From: Desulfobacca acetoxidans
Lineage (GTDB): Bacteria > Desulfobacterota > Desulfobaccia > Desulfobaccales > 0-14-0-80-60-11
Direction of reading: 5' to 3'
DNA length: 12,982 nt
NCBI GenBank assembly: GCA_022736495.1
Contig: DZCR01000093.1
Location: forward strand, 1 to 12,982
Part shown: positions 6,573-12,982 of the stretch, one piece after another
Layout of the letters: each line of letters starts with the position of its first letter
How positions within the stretch are numbered: position 1 is the stretch's first letter
Position numbers and translations under genes: made by a program
Notes under the pieces: model-generated
The model's database searches: none
Told to the model about the DNA's origin: nothing
Seen by the model: only the letters and a program-made list of their open reading frames with translations

Positions 6573-6989
6573 ATGAGATTCTACTGTCCCCGCTGCTGGC
6601 GGGACTTTGCCAAAGATGTGCCGATATGCCCCCATTGCGGCCTGCAGATTCGGGAATTTTGGGAATCCCAGGACTACGTGGAAAAACTGATTATCGCCCT
6701 GGGGCATCCGGAAAAGGAAACCCCCATCCGGGCGGCCTGGCTGCTGGGGCAACTCAAGGACGCCCGGGCGGGTCCGCCCTTGATTGATTTGGTTGAAAAG
6801 ACTGATGATGTCTATCTCGCCCGGGCGGCAGTCCACGCTTTAGGAGAGCTTAACACCCCTGAAGCCCGGCAATTTTTGGCTACCCTGGCAAATCATCCCG
6901 CCAAGATGGTCAGAGACGAAGTTGAGCGAATCATATCGGGGCAGAATCACCCTATCCCCCATTCTAAAGAAAGAGAGGAACAGTCATGA
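6573..6989 (+). CDS. Zinc-ribbon plus HEAT-like repeat protein coupled to enolase
   Basis: A 138-aa protein. Residues 5-23 hold a CPRC-x10-CPHCG zinc ribbon (C5, C8, C19, C22). Residues about 36-125 form helical HEAT/PBS-lyase-like repeats, seen in [26 protein letters not shown] and [11 protein letters not shown], ending in a charged tail. HEAT repeats are protein-interaction scaffolds and no catalytic motif is visible. Three in-frame starts exist (TTG 6552, ATG 6561, ATG 6573). I prefer 6573 because it begins right before the zinc ribbon and has GGAG/GGGACGGG upstream. The stop codon overlaps the enolase start (ATGA), so the two are translationally coupled. The family is uncharacterised as far as I can tell; an adaptor role for enolase or another operon protein is inferred. 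Confidence 0.8.
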   Translation: MRFYCPRCWRDFAKDVPICPHCGLQIREFWESQDYVEKLIIALGHPEKETPIRAAWLLGQLKDARAGPPLIDLVEKTDDVYLARAAVHALGELNTPEARQFLATLANHPAKMVRDEVERIISGQNHPIPHSKEREEQS

Positions 6990-8266
6990 GTAGCAAGATC
7001 GTGTCGGTTAAGGCCTTGGAAATCCTGGATTCCCGGGGCAACCCCACCCTGAGGGCTTATGTTTCCCTGGATAACGGCATCAGCGCCGTGGCCTCTGTGC
7101 CTTCCGGGGCCTCCACCGGCGAAAACGAAGCGGTGGAACTGCGGGATGGAGACCAAAAACGCTATGGCGGCAAGGGCGTGCTGAAGGCGGTGGACAACGT
7201 CAATAAAGTCATTGCCCCTCGTTTAATGGGCTATGACCCGGTCCTCCAGGATGACATCGATAACCTGATGATCGCCCTGGACGGCACCCCCAACAAAGGC
7301 AAGCTGGGGGCCAACGCTATCTTGGGAGTTTCCATGGCCGTGGCCCGGGCCGCAGCCTCAAGCGCCGGCCTCCCTTTATACGTTTACCTGGGCGGCCGGG
7401 GCGCGGTGCGTTTACCCATGCCCATGATGAATGTTATCAACGGCGGCAAGCACGCCGATAACAGCATCGATTTCCAGGAATTCATGATCATGCCCATCGG
7501 GGCGCCAACTTTTGCGGAAGCTTTGCGCTACTGCTCGGAAACATTCCACTCCTTAAAGACCATTTTGAAGCAAAAGGGCTACGCCACTGGCGTTGGGGAC
7601 GAAGGCGGTTTTGCCCCCAATCTCAAAAGCAATGAGGAAGCCTGCGAAGTGATCCTGGAAGGCATCGACGCCGCCGGATATCAACCGGGCAAGGACATTG
7701 CCATCGCCCTGGACCCGGCGGCCTCCTCGTTCTTCGAGAAGGGGATCTATAATCTCAGCAAATCCGGACAGGGTAAAAAACTCAGTGCGGAGATGGTGGA
7801 CCTGTATGAAGCCTGGATAGGCAAATACCCCATCGTTTCCATCGAAGACGGCCATGCGGAAGATGATTGGCAAGGCTTCAATGAAATGACCGCGGCCCTG
7901 GGGAATAAAATTCAGATTGTGGGCGATGACAATTTTGTGACCAACACCCGCTTCATCGCCCGGGGGATCGCGGAAAAATCCGCCAACGCTGCGCTCATTA
8001 AGCTCAACCAGATCGGCACGGTGACCGAAACCATGGAGGCAATCCAAATGTGCCGCCAGGCGGGCTGGGGCTTTGTCATCTCCCACCGTTCCGGGGAGAC
8101 CGAAGACCCCTTTATCGCCGACTTTGCCGTGGCCATGGGCGGCGGCCAACTCAAGACCGGCTCCGTGTGCCGCAGCGAACGTATCGCCAAATACAACCGG
8201 CTGTTGGAGATTGAAGCTGAATTAGGCAAGGCCGCGGTTTTTGGCAACCCCTTACGGAAGAACTGA
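6986..8266 (+). CDS. eno: Enolase (phosphopyruvate hydratase)
   Basis: A 426-aa enzyme of normal length that interconverts 2-phosphoglycerate and phosphoenolpyruvate with Mg2+. The N-terminal domain has SRGNPT and GASTG (loop 41-45). The barrel carries the catalytic acid E206 in GDEGG, metal ligands D243 (ALDPAAS), E287 (SIEDG) and D314 (GDDNF), the catalytic base K339 (LIKLNQIGT), and SHRSGETED at 366-374. Several residues beside the ligands are unusual: ALDPAASSF instead of the common [17 protein letters not shown] instead of [17 protein letters not shown] instead of EDGLAEDDW, and TGSVCRSER instead of TGAPCRSER. The start ATG at 6986 overlaps the previous stop and has AGAGGAA upstream. Enolase is a classic fluoride target and a known member of fluoride-riboswitch regulons. 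Whether this is the only enolase of the genome or a second copy cannot be told here. Confidence 0.97.
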   Translation: MSSKIVSVKALEILDSRGNPTLRAYVSLDNGISAVASVPSGASTGENEAVELRDGDQKRYGGKGVLKAVDNVNKVIAPRLMGYDPVLQDDIDNLMIALDGTPNKGKLGANAILGVSMAVARAAASSAGLPLYVYLGGRGAVRLPMPMMNVINGGKHADNSIDFQEFMIMPIGAPTFAEALRYCSETFHSLKTILKQKGYATGVGDEGGFAPNLKSNEEACEVILEGIDAAGYQPGKDIAIALDPAASSFFEKGIYNLSKSGQGKKLSAEMVDLYEAWIGKYPIVSIEDGHAEDDWQGFNEMTAALGNKIQIVGDDNFVTNTRFIARGIAEKSANAALIKLNQIGTVTETMEAIQMCRQAGWGFVISHRSGETEDPFIADFAVAMGGGQLKTGSVCRSERIAKYNRLLEIEAELGKAAVFGNPLRKN

Positions 8267-8298
8267 ATGAAATTTCCCGGCCCTTGGGAACCGTCTCC

Positions 8299-8500
8299 AT
8301 GAGCGGAAGGTTTCCCGATCTGAGTGAAAGCCACCGGAGCAGAATCAGGATCACGCTCACGCTCTTGGATGAGGCTCTGGTAAAATTTGCGGAGTAGGCC
8401 CAGGGCCGGGAAGTCAGGGCGGCTCTTTATGCCGAGCAAAACGATCTTTCAGCCCGCCAAAGGGACGAAATACTTGCCGGTGTCGAGGGCATACGTCAGA
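8299..8500 (+). pseudogene. Small helical-protein remnant interrupted by TAG
   Basis: From ATG at 8299 a coding-like stretch reads MSGRFPDLSESHRSRIRITL, then LTLLDEALVKFAE, then TAG at 8395-8397, and continues in the same frame as AQGREVRAALYAEQNDLSAR and QRDEILAGVEGIRQ. Both halves look like one amphipathic helical protein, and a single change (TGG to TAG) would explain the break. The frame stays open past 8500, but the sense then fades and overlaps RNase R on the other strand. I do not recognise the family firmly. It fills most of the 316-base gap between enolase and RNase R; otherwise that gap holds only an inverted repeat near 8500-8520. Stop read-through or pyrrolysine is formally possible but much less likely than decay. 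Confidence 0.4.
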
Positions 8501-8520
8501 TTAGCGGGAATGGCGCTAAT
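8500..8520. repeat. Inverted repeat between enolase and RNase R
   Basis: ATTAGCG (8500-8506) and CGCTAAT (8514-8520) flank a 7-nt loop between the convergent enolase and RNase R genes. No T-run follows on either strand, so it is at best a weak bidirectional hairpin. Confidence 0.35.
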
Positions 8521-8582
8521 TTGGCCTTGGAAGTAAATCCCCGGAGCGTGACCAGGACATCACCTGTGGTTGGCGACTTGGA

Positions 8583-10730
8583 TCATTGGCTCCTTTCCTC
8601 CTCTGCTTCTTCCTCCAGCACCAGGTTGACGTGTCGCCGCCGGATGTCCACGTGGGCCACTTTGACCCGGACCAGGTCCCCCAGGGCGAAGATGCGCCGG
8701 GTGCGCCGGCCGAAAAGGCGCTGCTGGGACTCCTCATAGCGGTAGTAGTCGTTGGGCAGGTCCACCAGGCGCACCAGGCCTTCGGCAAAAATCTCCTCCA
8801 GGGCGACGAAAAACCCGAAGGCGTTGACGCCGGTGATGCGCCCCGTGAAGGCCTCGCCCACCCGGTGAGCCAGGCAGCGCACCTGCATGCGGGAGAGCAT
8901 TTCCCGCTCCGCCTCGATGGCCTTGCGCTCCTGCCGGTTGAGGTGGGCCGCCTGGGTCTCCAGGTCTTCCAGGTCCACGGAAAACGGCGGTTTGCGCCCG
9001 GACAAACGGGCCAGGAGCAGCCGGTGCACCTGGAGATCGGGATAGCGCCGGATGGGGGAGGTGAAGTGGGTGTACCAGTCGGTGGCCAGGCCGTAATGCC
9101 CCAGGTTTTCCCCGGCGTAGCGGGCCTGCTTGAGCGACCGCAAGAGCATTAACTGCACCATGGGGGCCAGGGGGGTCTGGCGGACTTTATCCAGAAACTC
9201 CCGGAGGACCCGGGGATCGCGGTTGACCTCCTTGGGCAGATCAAAGCCCAGGCTCTTCAGGTACGTACGGAACGCGGCCAGCTTGGCGGGGTCGGGGCTC
9301 TCGTGCACCCGGAAGAGGGAGGGCTCCCCCAGAAAGGTGGCCACCGCTTCGTTGGCGGCGATCATGAACTCCTCGATGAGCTGGTGGGACACCAGGTGGT
9401 CCACCCGGCGCACATCCACCGGCCAGCCCTTGTCGTCCAGCACCACCTCGGCCTCGGGAATGCTCATCAAGAGGCTGCCCCGCTCGGCCCGGCGCTCCCG
9501 CAACCGGTCACAGAGTTCCATCATCTGGGTAAGCATTTTCACCACCGGCCGGTAGCGGCTCCGGAGTTGCCGGTCTTTGGCGACCACCAGATCATCCACC
9601 AAGCGGTAGGTCAGGCGAAAATGGTTGCGGATGACGCTTCTGGCAAAGGTGAAGTCCTTGATGCAGCCGCGGCGGTCGAAATGCATGATTACCGTCACCG
9701 CCAGGCGGTCTTCTTCGGGGATGAGGCTGCACACGTTGGTGGCCAGCTTATCAGGCAGCATATGCACCGCCCGCTGCGGGAAGTAAACACTGGTGCCCCG
9801 CTCCTCCGCCTCCCGGTCCAGGGACGAGCCCGGAGTAACGTAGTGGCTCACGTCGGCGATGGCCACATAAAGCGTAAAAGCGCCGCCGGGCTTTTTCTCC
9901 AGACAGACGCCGTCGTCGAAGTCCCGGGCGGTTTCGCCGTCAATGGTAACGAAGGGCAGGTGGCGCAAATCCTGACGCCCTTTCAGGGCCTTGGCCGACA
10001 GGTCGGGGACGATCCGGTCCGCCTCGGCCAAGACTTCCGGTGGGAACTCATCGGCCAAGCCGTGCTTTAAAATTACCAGCCGGGTCTGAACCTCGGCGTC
10101 CTCCACGTCGCCCAGGACCTCGGTGATGACCCCCTGGGGATTCAGGTGGCCCGTGGGATAGTGGGTCACCGCGGCCCGCACCACCTGGCCCGGAACGGCG
10201 CCACCCAAATGCTCCGGAGCGATCACCAGATTGAAGAGCAGGTGCTCGTCTTCGGGCTCCACAAAATATGTGTCCCCGGCCTGGGACAAGAGGCCCAACA
10301 CTTCCGTAAGCCGGCGGGAGAGGATGCGGATCACCCGGCCTTCCCGGCGTCGGCCCCGGCTGCCCTCGATGCGCACCACCACCCGGTCGCCGTGCCAGGC
10401 CTCTTTCAGGTTGGCCGCGACCAGATAGATGTCCTTGCCGCCTGATTCGGGAGCCACAAAGCCGAAGCCGTCCGGGTGGACGGAAAGCTCCCCCACCACC
10501 AGGTTCATCTTTTCAGCCAGGCCAAAACGTCCCCCCTTCAGGGAGACGAGCTGCCCCCGGGCCACCAACTGGTCTACCGCCCCGGTAACGGCCTCGGCCG
10601 GGGCCTGGCCGCCATTAAACAGGCGGAGAAACTCCTCGAGCAACAGCGGCCGGGCGGCCTCCTGAAAGGTCCGCAGGATACGGTCTTCCAGGGACCCCGG
10701 GCCTTTCCGGCGACGTCTTTTCTTGGTCAT
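8583..10730 (-). CDS. rnr: Ribonuclease R (RNB-family 3'-5' exoribonuclease)
   Basis: A 715-aa processive exoribonuclease that degrades structured RNA. Domain order: basic N-terminal tail (TKKRRRRKG) and winged-helix region (about 13-70), cold-shock/OB region (about 75-200, including GELSVHPDGFGFV), RNB catalytic domain (about 255-600), and C-terminal S1 domain (about 625-708, GEAFTGRITGVNAFGFFVAL). Catalytic Asp cluster DGETARDFDD gives D264, D270, D272 and D273. The conserved YTHFTSPIRRYPDLQVHR segment is intact. The start ATG at 10730 has AAGGCGAGG upstream, and a TATAAT lies about 40 nt further up. It converges on the fluoride operon and looks like an independent housekeeping gene. Length is a little short of E. 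coli RNase R, mostly because of shorter tails. Confidence 0.96.
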   Translation of the reverse strand: MTKKRRRRKGPGSLEDRILRTFQEAARPLLLEEFLRLFNGGQAPAEAVTGAVDQLVARGQLVSLKGGRFGLAEKMNLVVGELSVHPDGFGFVAPESGGKDIYLVAANLKEAWHGDRVVVRIEGSRGRRREGRVIRILSRRLTEVLGLLSQAGDTYFVEPEDEHLLFNLVIAPEHLGGAVPGQVVRAAVTHYPTGHLNPQGVITEVLGDVEDAEVQTRLVILKHGLADEFPPEVLAEADRIVPDLSAKALKGRQDLRHLPFVTIDGETARDFDDGVCLEKKPGGAFTLYVAIADVSHYVTPGSSLDREAEERGTSVYFPQRAVHMLPDKLATNVCSLIPEEDRLAVTVIMHFDRRGCIKDFTFARSVIRNHFRLTYRLVDDLVVAKDRQLRSRYRPVVKMLTQMMELCDRLRERRAERGSLLMSIPEAEVVLDDKGWPVDVRRVDHLVSHQLIEEFMIAANEAVATFLGEPSLFRVHESPDPAKLAAFRTYLKSLGFDLPKEVNRDPRVLREFLDKVRQTPLAPMVQLMLLRSLKQARYAGENLGHYGLATDWYTHFTSPIRRYPDLQVHRLLLARLSGRKPPFSVDLEDLETQAAHLNRQERKAIEAEREMLSRMQVRCLAHRVGEAFTGRITGVNAFGFFVALEEIFAEGLVRLVDLPNDYYRYEESQQRLFGRRTRRIFALGDLVRVKVAHVDIRRRHVNLVLEEEAEEERSQ

Positions 10731-10765
10731 GATTGGCCTCGCCTTAGCCTTGAGGCAAGTAAGGT

Positions 10766-10771
10766 ATTATA
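10766..10771 (-). promoter_or_regulatory. Likely -10 box of the rnr promoter
   Basis: A perfect TATAAT on the minus strand (10771-10766), about 36 nt before the rnr start codon. No good -35 is seen at normal spacing; TTGTGT lies too close. Confidence 0.5.
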
Positions 10772-10904
10772 TCCCACGATTACACAAATTATCGGCATTT
10801 CAGAATGGCGCTACCCGAAGTTTTGCAGTCTATGATAATACCTGCGGGCCGCTTTGTCACCAAGAGCAGCAGCATCTAAAGTTAATTTTATCAGAAATTT
10901 AATG

Positions 10905-10937
10905 GGTTGACCCGGCTCCAGCGTGGTCGCCTCAACC
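10905..10937 (-). terminator. Possible terminator hairpin after the seven-TM protein gene
   Basis: On the minus strand GGTTGA (10937-10932, overlapping the stop codon) pairs with TCAACC (10910-10905), with an inner GGC/GCC. What follows is A/T-rich (CATTAAATTT) rather than a clean T-run, so termination is uncertain. Confidence 0.35.
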
Positions 10938-11594
10938 ATGCGGGTAACGGATCAGCCAAGCCATGGTAACCAGCAGCCAACTGATTTCGTTGGCGAATTC
11001 GCTCATGGCCGCCCCTTTGCGGTTCCGATCCCAACCGGCCTCGGCAATGGCAAAGTTGAGCAGCGCCAGCCGAATCAGGATGGAAACATTGCTGGCGAGC
11101 AAGGCGGCCCCGGCCAAACCCTGGCCGCCCTCCTTGAAGATAGTGTAGGCCAGGGTTATTTGGGGCATGCCGATAAACAGAATCCCCAAGTAGCCGTGGA
11201 CGATGGGGTCGCCAAGGCCGCGGCCCTGGCGGCGCCCCCAGAGGATGGCAACGACGATGCCGGCCCCTACGACGAGTGCGGTGATGGTATCGGCGGTGCG
11301 CCAGATGTCGGTGCCTTTTATGAACAGCACGACCAGGTCCGAGGCGATGATCCCCGTCCAGAGGGCATAGCAGCCGACGGCCTGAAGGGTCACCCGGCTG
11401 GGGCGGCTCAAGTGGGCCCGAATGGTCAAGGCCAGGTTGATCAGCAAAAATGCCAGCCAACTGGCGAGCCAGAAGCTGGGGATGCCCTGGGTAGTTGACA
11501 GCAGGCGCAGGAATTCGCTGCCGCCAAAAACCAGGGCCAGGCCAATTTGGACGAGGAACAAGACATCGGCGGTTATCTGCTTGGTCGCGGGCAT
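10932..11594 (-). CDS. Uncharacterised seven-TM integral membrane protein
   Basis: A 220-aa, strongly hydrophobic protein with about seven predicted membrane helices (roughly residues 8-28, 42-60, 72-92, 104-122, 133-153, 161-185, 199-217). Polar residues inside the helices include GGSEF near 25 and MPQITLAYT near 142-150; the C-terminal part reads SEFANEISWLLVTMAWLI. I do not recognise the family and see no transporter signature strong enough to name it. The start ATG at 11594 has a poor ribosome site (AAGGAG lies about 22 nt upstream), and I see no alternative in-frame start with better support. It stands alone between rnr and the divergent hisD. No link to the fluoride locus is visible. 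Confidence 0.75.
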   Translation of the reverse strand: MPATKQITADVLFLVQIGLALVFGGSEFLRLLSTTQGIPSFWLASWLAFLLINLALTIRAHLSRPSRVTLQAVGCYALWTGIIASDLVVLFIKGTDIWRTADTITALVVGAGIVVAILWGRRQGRGLGDPIVHGYLGILFIGMPQITLAYTIFKEGGQGLAGAALLASNVSILIRLALLNFAIAEAGWDRNRKGAAMSEFANEISWLLVTMAWLIRYPHG

Positions 11595-11669
11595 TGGTTT
11601 TCTTGCCGGTTGGGCTCCTTCGCCAAAAAATGAGGCTGGTTCGTATCCATGTAAGGGGGACGCACCGAG

Positions 11670-11687
11670 GCGGGCACGGAGGCCCGC
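11670..11687. repeat. GC-rich inverted repeat of REP-like character
   Basis: GCGGGC, 6-nt loop ACGGAG, GCCCGC, embedded in a very GC-rich tract (about 11655-11700). Its form resembles short intergenic palindromes dispersed in many GC-rich genomes. A single copy in this window cannot prove that it is dispersed. Confidence 0.4.
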
Positions 11688-11719
11688 GCCCGCCGGCCCG
11701 GAAACGCTGAGATGCTTTT

Positions 11720-11752
11720 AGATTTGTGCTTCGCTGCACAATCTTATATACT
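11720..11752 (+). promoter_or_regulatory. hisD promoter overlapped by an inverted repeat
   Basis: TTGTGC (11724-11729), a 17-nt spacer and TATACT (11747-11752) form a reasonable sigma70-type promoter. An inverted repeat AGAT(T)TGTGC / GCACAATCT (11720-11729 and 11736-11744) with a 6-nt centre covers the -35 and most of the spacer, so it could be a repressor operator. The predicted start lies just before the T-run at 11752-11758. Confidence 0.5.
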
Positions 11753-11798
11753 TTTTTTGGGGTATAAATCAATTTTGAGGAAAAGGCGGAACCTGCGA

Positions 11799-12982
11799 GT
11801 GGCAGATTTGCAGGTAGAATCACTCACCGATCTCGCGCCGGCGCGGCGGCAAGCCATCTTATCCCGCTCCCAGGTGGACGTGAGCGCGGTGCTGGAGGTA
11901 GTCTCCCCCATCCTGGCGGCCTTGCGCCAAGACGGCGACACCGAGTCCTTGCGGCAGCACGGGCAGTTTAAAGCCGGCCTCACGGTAGCCGACCTGGAGG
12001 CCACTCCCCATGAAATCGAAGCCGCATATCGCAGCCTGGACCCTAAAGTCCTGGCGGCGCTCAAGACCGCGGCGGCGAATATTGAAAAATTTCACCAGGC
12101 CCAGAAAGAACGGGAGATGTGGGCCCTGGAGGTCCAGCCCGGCATCCTGGCAGGGCGGCTGACCCGGCCTCTGGCCCGGGTGGGCTGCTATATCCCCGGA
12201 GGCCTGGCCTCATACCCATCGAGTGCCTTGATGAATATTATTCCCGCCAAGGTGGCGGGCGTGGCCGAAATCATGGCCGCCACCCCTCCCGGCCCGGAGA
12301 TGGCGGTGAACCCCGCGACTTTAGTCGCGGCGCACCTGGCCGGGGCGCAGCGCCTCTTTAAGATCGGCGGCCCCTGGGCCATCGGCTCTTTCGCTTACGG
12401 GACCGGCTTGGTCCCCCGGGTGGATAAGATCGTGGGACCGGGGAACAAGTACGTCACCGCGGCTAAGCTCTTGGTGTTCGGCCAGGTGGATATCGACTCT
12501 CCGGCGGGGCCCAGTGAAGCCTTGATTCTGGCGGATGACAGCGCCGCGGCCCGGTTCGTGGCCCTGGATTTTCTCTCCCAGGTGGAGCACGACCCTGAGG
12601 CTGCGGCGGTGTTGGTGACGACTTCCGAAAGCCTCGCAGCTCAAGTTGTGGAGATTATTACCACAGAATTACCCCACCTTCCCCGGCGGGAGATCATTAC
12701 CGCGGCGCTGTCAAAGTATTCGGCGGTGCTGGTCGCCCCCTCCCTGGAGGTGGCGTTGGAGTTTGCCAACCTCTATGCCCCGGAACACCTCCAGATCGTC
12801 ACTCGGGACCCCTTTACTCTGTTGCCCCGTATCAACCATGCCGGCTCCATCTTTCTGGGGCCGTATGCCCCGGTGCCGGTGGGCGACTACGCCTCGGGGA
12901 CCAATCATGTGCTGCCCACCGGGGGGTGCGCCCGGATGTTCTCCGGTTTGAGCGTGGATGACTTTATCAAGAAACCCACCTT
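11799..12982 (+). CDS. hisD: Histidinol dehydrogenase, cut by the right edge
   Basis: NAD- and zinc-dependent enzyme catalysing the last two steps of histidine biosynthesis, from L-histidinol to L-histidine. About 394 codons are visible of a usual ~430, open to the window end. Family motifs: VGCYIPGGLASYPSS, GPGNKYVTAAK, DSPAGPSEALI, FLSQVEHDP (zinc-site Gln and His), LYAPEHLQI (catalytic Glu-His) and GDYASGTNHVLPT (zinc-site Asp). The last zinc His near the C-terminus is beyond the edge. I chose GTG at 11799 (MADLQVESL), with AAGGCGG about 9 nt upstream; an in-frame TTG at 11775 would add eight basic residues and has no ribosome site. The N-terminal extension before the core aligns loosely, as is normal. 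No other his gene is visible on this side. Confidence 0.95.
   Translation, partial: MADLQVESLTDLAPARRQAILSRSQVDVSAVLEVVSPILAALRQDGDTESLRQHGQFKAGLTVADLEATPHEIEAAYRSLDPKVLAALKTAAANIEKFHQAQKEREMWALEVQPGILAGRLTRPLARVGCYIPGGLASYPSSALMNIIPAKVAGVAEIMAATPPGPEMAVNPATLVAAHLAGAQRLFKIGGPWAIGSFAYGTGLVPRVDKIVGPGNKYVTAAKLLVFGQVDIDSPAGPSEALILADDSAAARFVALDFLSQVEHDPEAAAVLVTTSESLAAQVVEIITTELPHLPRREIITAALSKYSAVLVAPSLEVALEFANLYAPEHLQIVTRDPFTLLPRINHAGSIFLGPYAPVPVGDYASGTNHVLPTGGCARMFSGLSVDDFIKKPT

Noticed and set aside
8395..8397. TAG as a pyrrolysine codon
   Set aside because: No PYLIS-like structure or pyl gene is visible; a single TGG-to-TAG change in a decaying gene is simpler.
8586..10665. Several long plus-strand open frames opposite RNase R (for example 8586-9152, 9303-10070)
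   Set aside because: They are antisense shadows of a high-GC gene, with His/Gly/Gln-rich composition and no ribosome sites or domains.
1..12982. CRISPR array, tRNA, rRNA or insertion sequence
   Set aside because: No spaced direct repeats, cloverleaf-like gene, rRNA segment, transposase or terminal repeats were seen on reading both strands.

Overview
The window is about 13 kb of GC-rich bacterial chromosome with dense, short-spaced genes. Gene style and base composition would suit a Desulfobacterota-type anaerobe (for example a Desulfobacca-like lineage). That placement is an inference, because the window contains no rRNA or other phylogenetic marker.

The main content is a divergent fluoride-response locus covering roughly bases 1-8266. 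A compact intergenic region (about 3292-3613) carries two back-to-back fluoride (crcB-motif) riboswitches. Each has its own sigma70-type promoter and its own intrinsic terminator, and in each the terminator arm reuses the aptamer's 3' pseudoknot strand. This is the layout of a transcriptional ON switch. Neither was supplied as an annotation; both were recognised from the GGYG-ATGAAGTC-CRCC hairpin and the TGATGACTTCT 3' strand.

The leftward (minus) arm runs: crcB/fluC fluoride channel, a DUF190 protein with four CBS domains, a half-size EamA/DMT permease, and a CPA2-type cation:proton antiporter. The antiporter runs off the left edge and has an apparent frameshift near base 890. These products fit ion export and homeostasis.

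The rightward (plus) arm runs: a dynamin-like GTPase, an unrecognised 95-aa protein, a histidine-phosphatase/phosphoglycerate-mutase-like protein, a zinc-ribbon/HEAT-like protein, and an enolase that overlaps the previous gene by 4 bases. Enolase is the classic fluoride-inhibited enzyme and the mutase-like protein may act one step earlier. This arm therefore looks like target protection plus, unexpectedly, a membrane-remodelling type GTPase placed first behind the riboswitch. The GTPase, the 95-aa protein and the zinc-ribbon/HEAT protein are the candidates for undescribed parts of a fluoride-tolerance system.

The right third is ordinary housekeeping: a small ORF remnant broken by TAG (about 8299-8500), ribonuclease R (minus), an uncharacterised seven-TM membrane protein (minus), and hisD (plus, cut by the right edge) behind a promoter overlapped by an inverted repeat.
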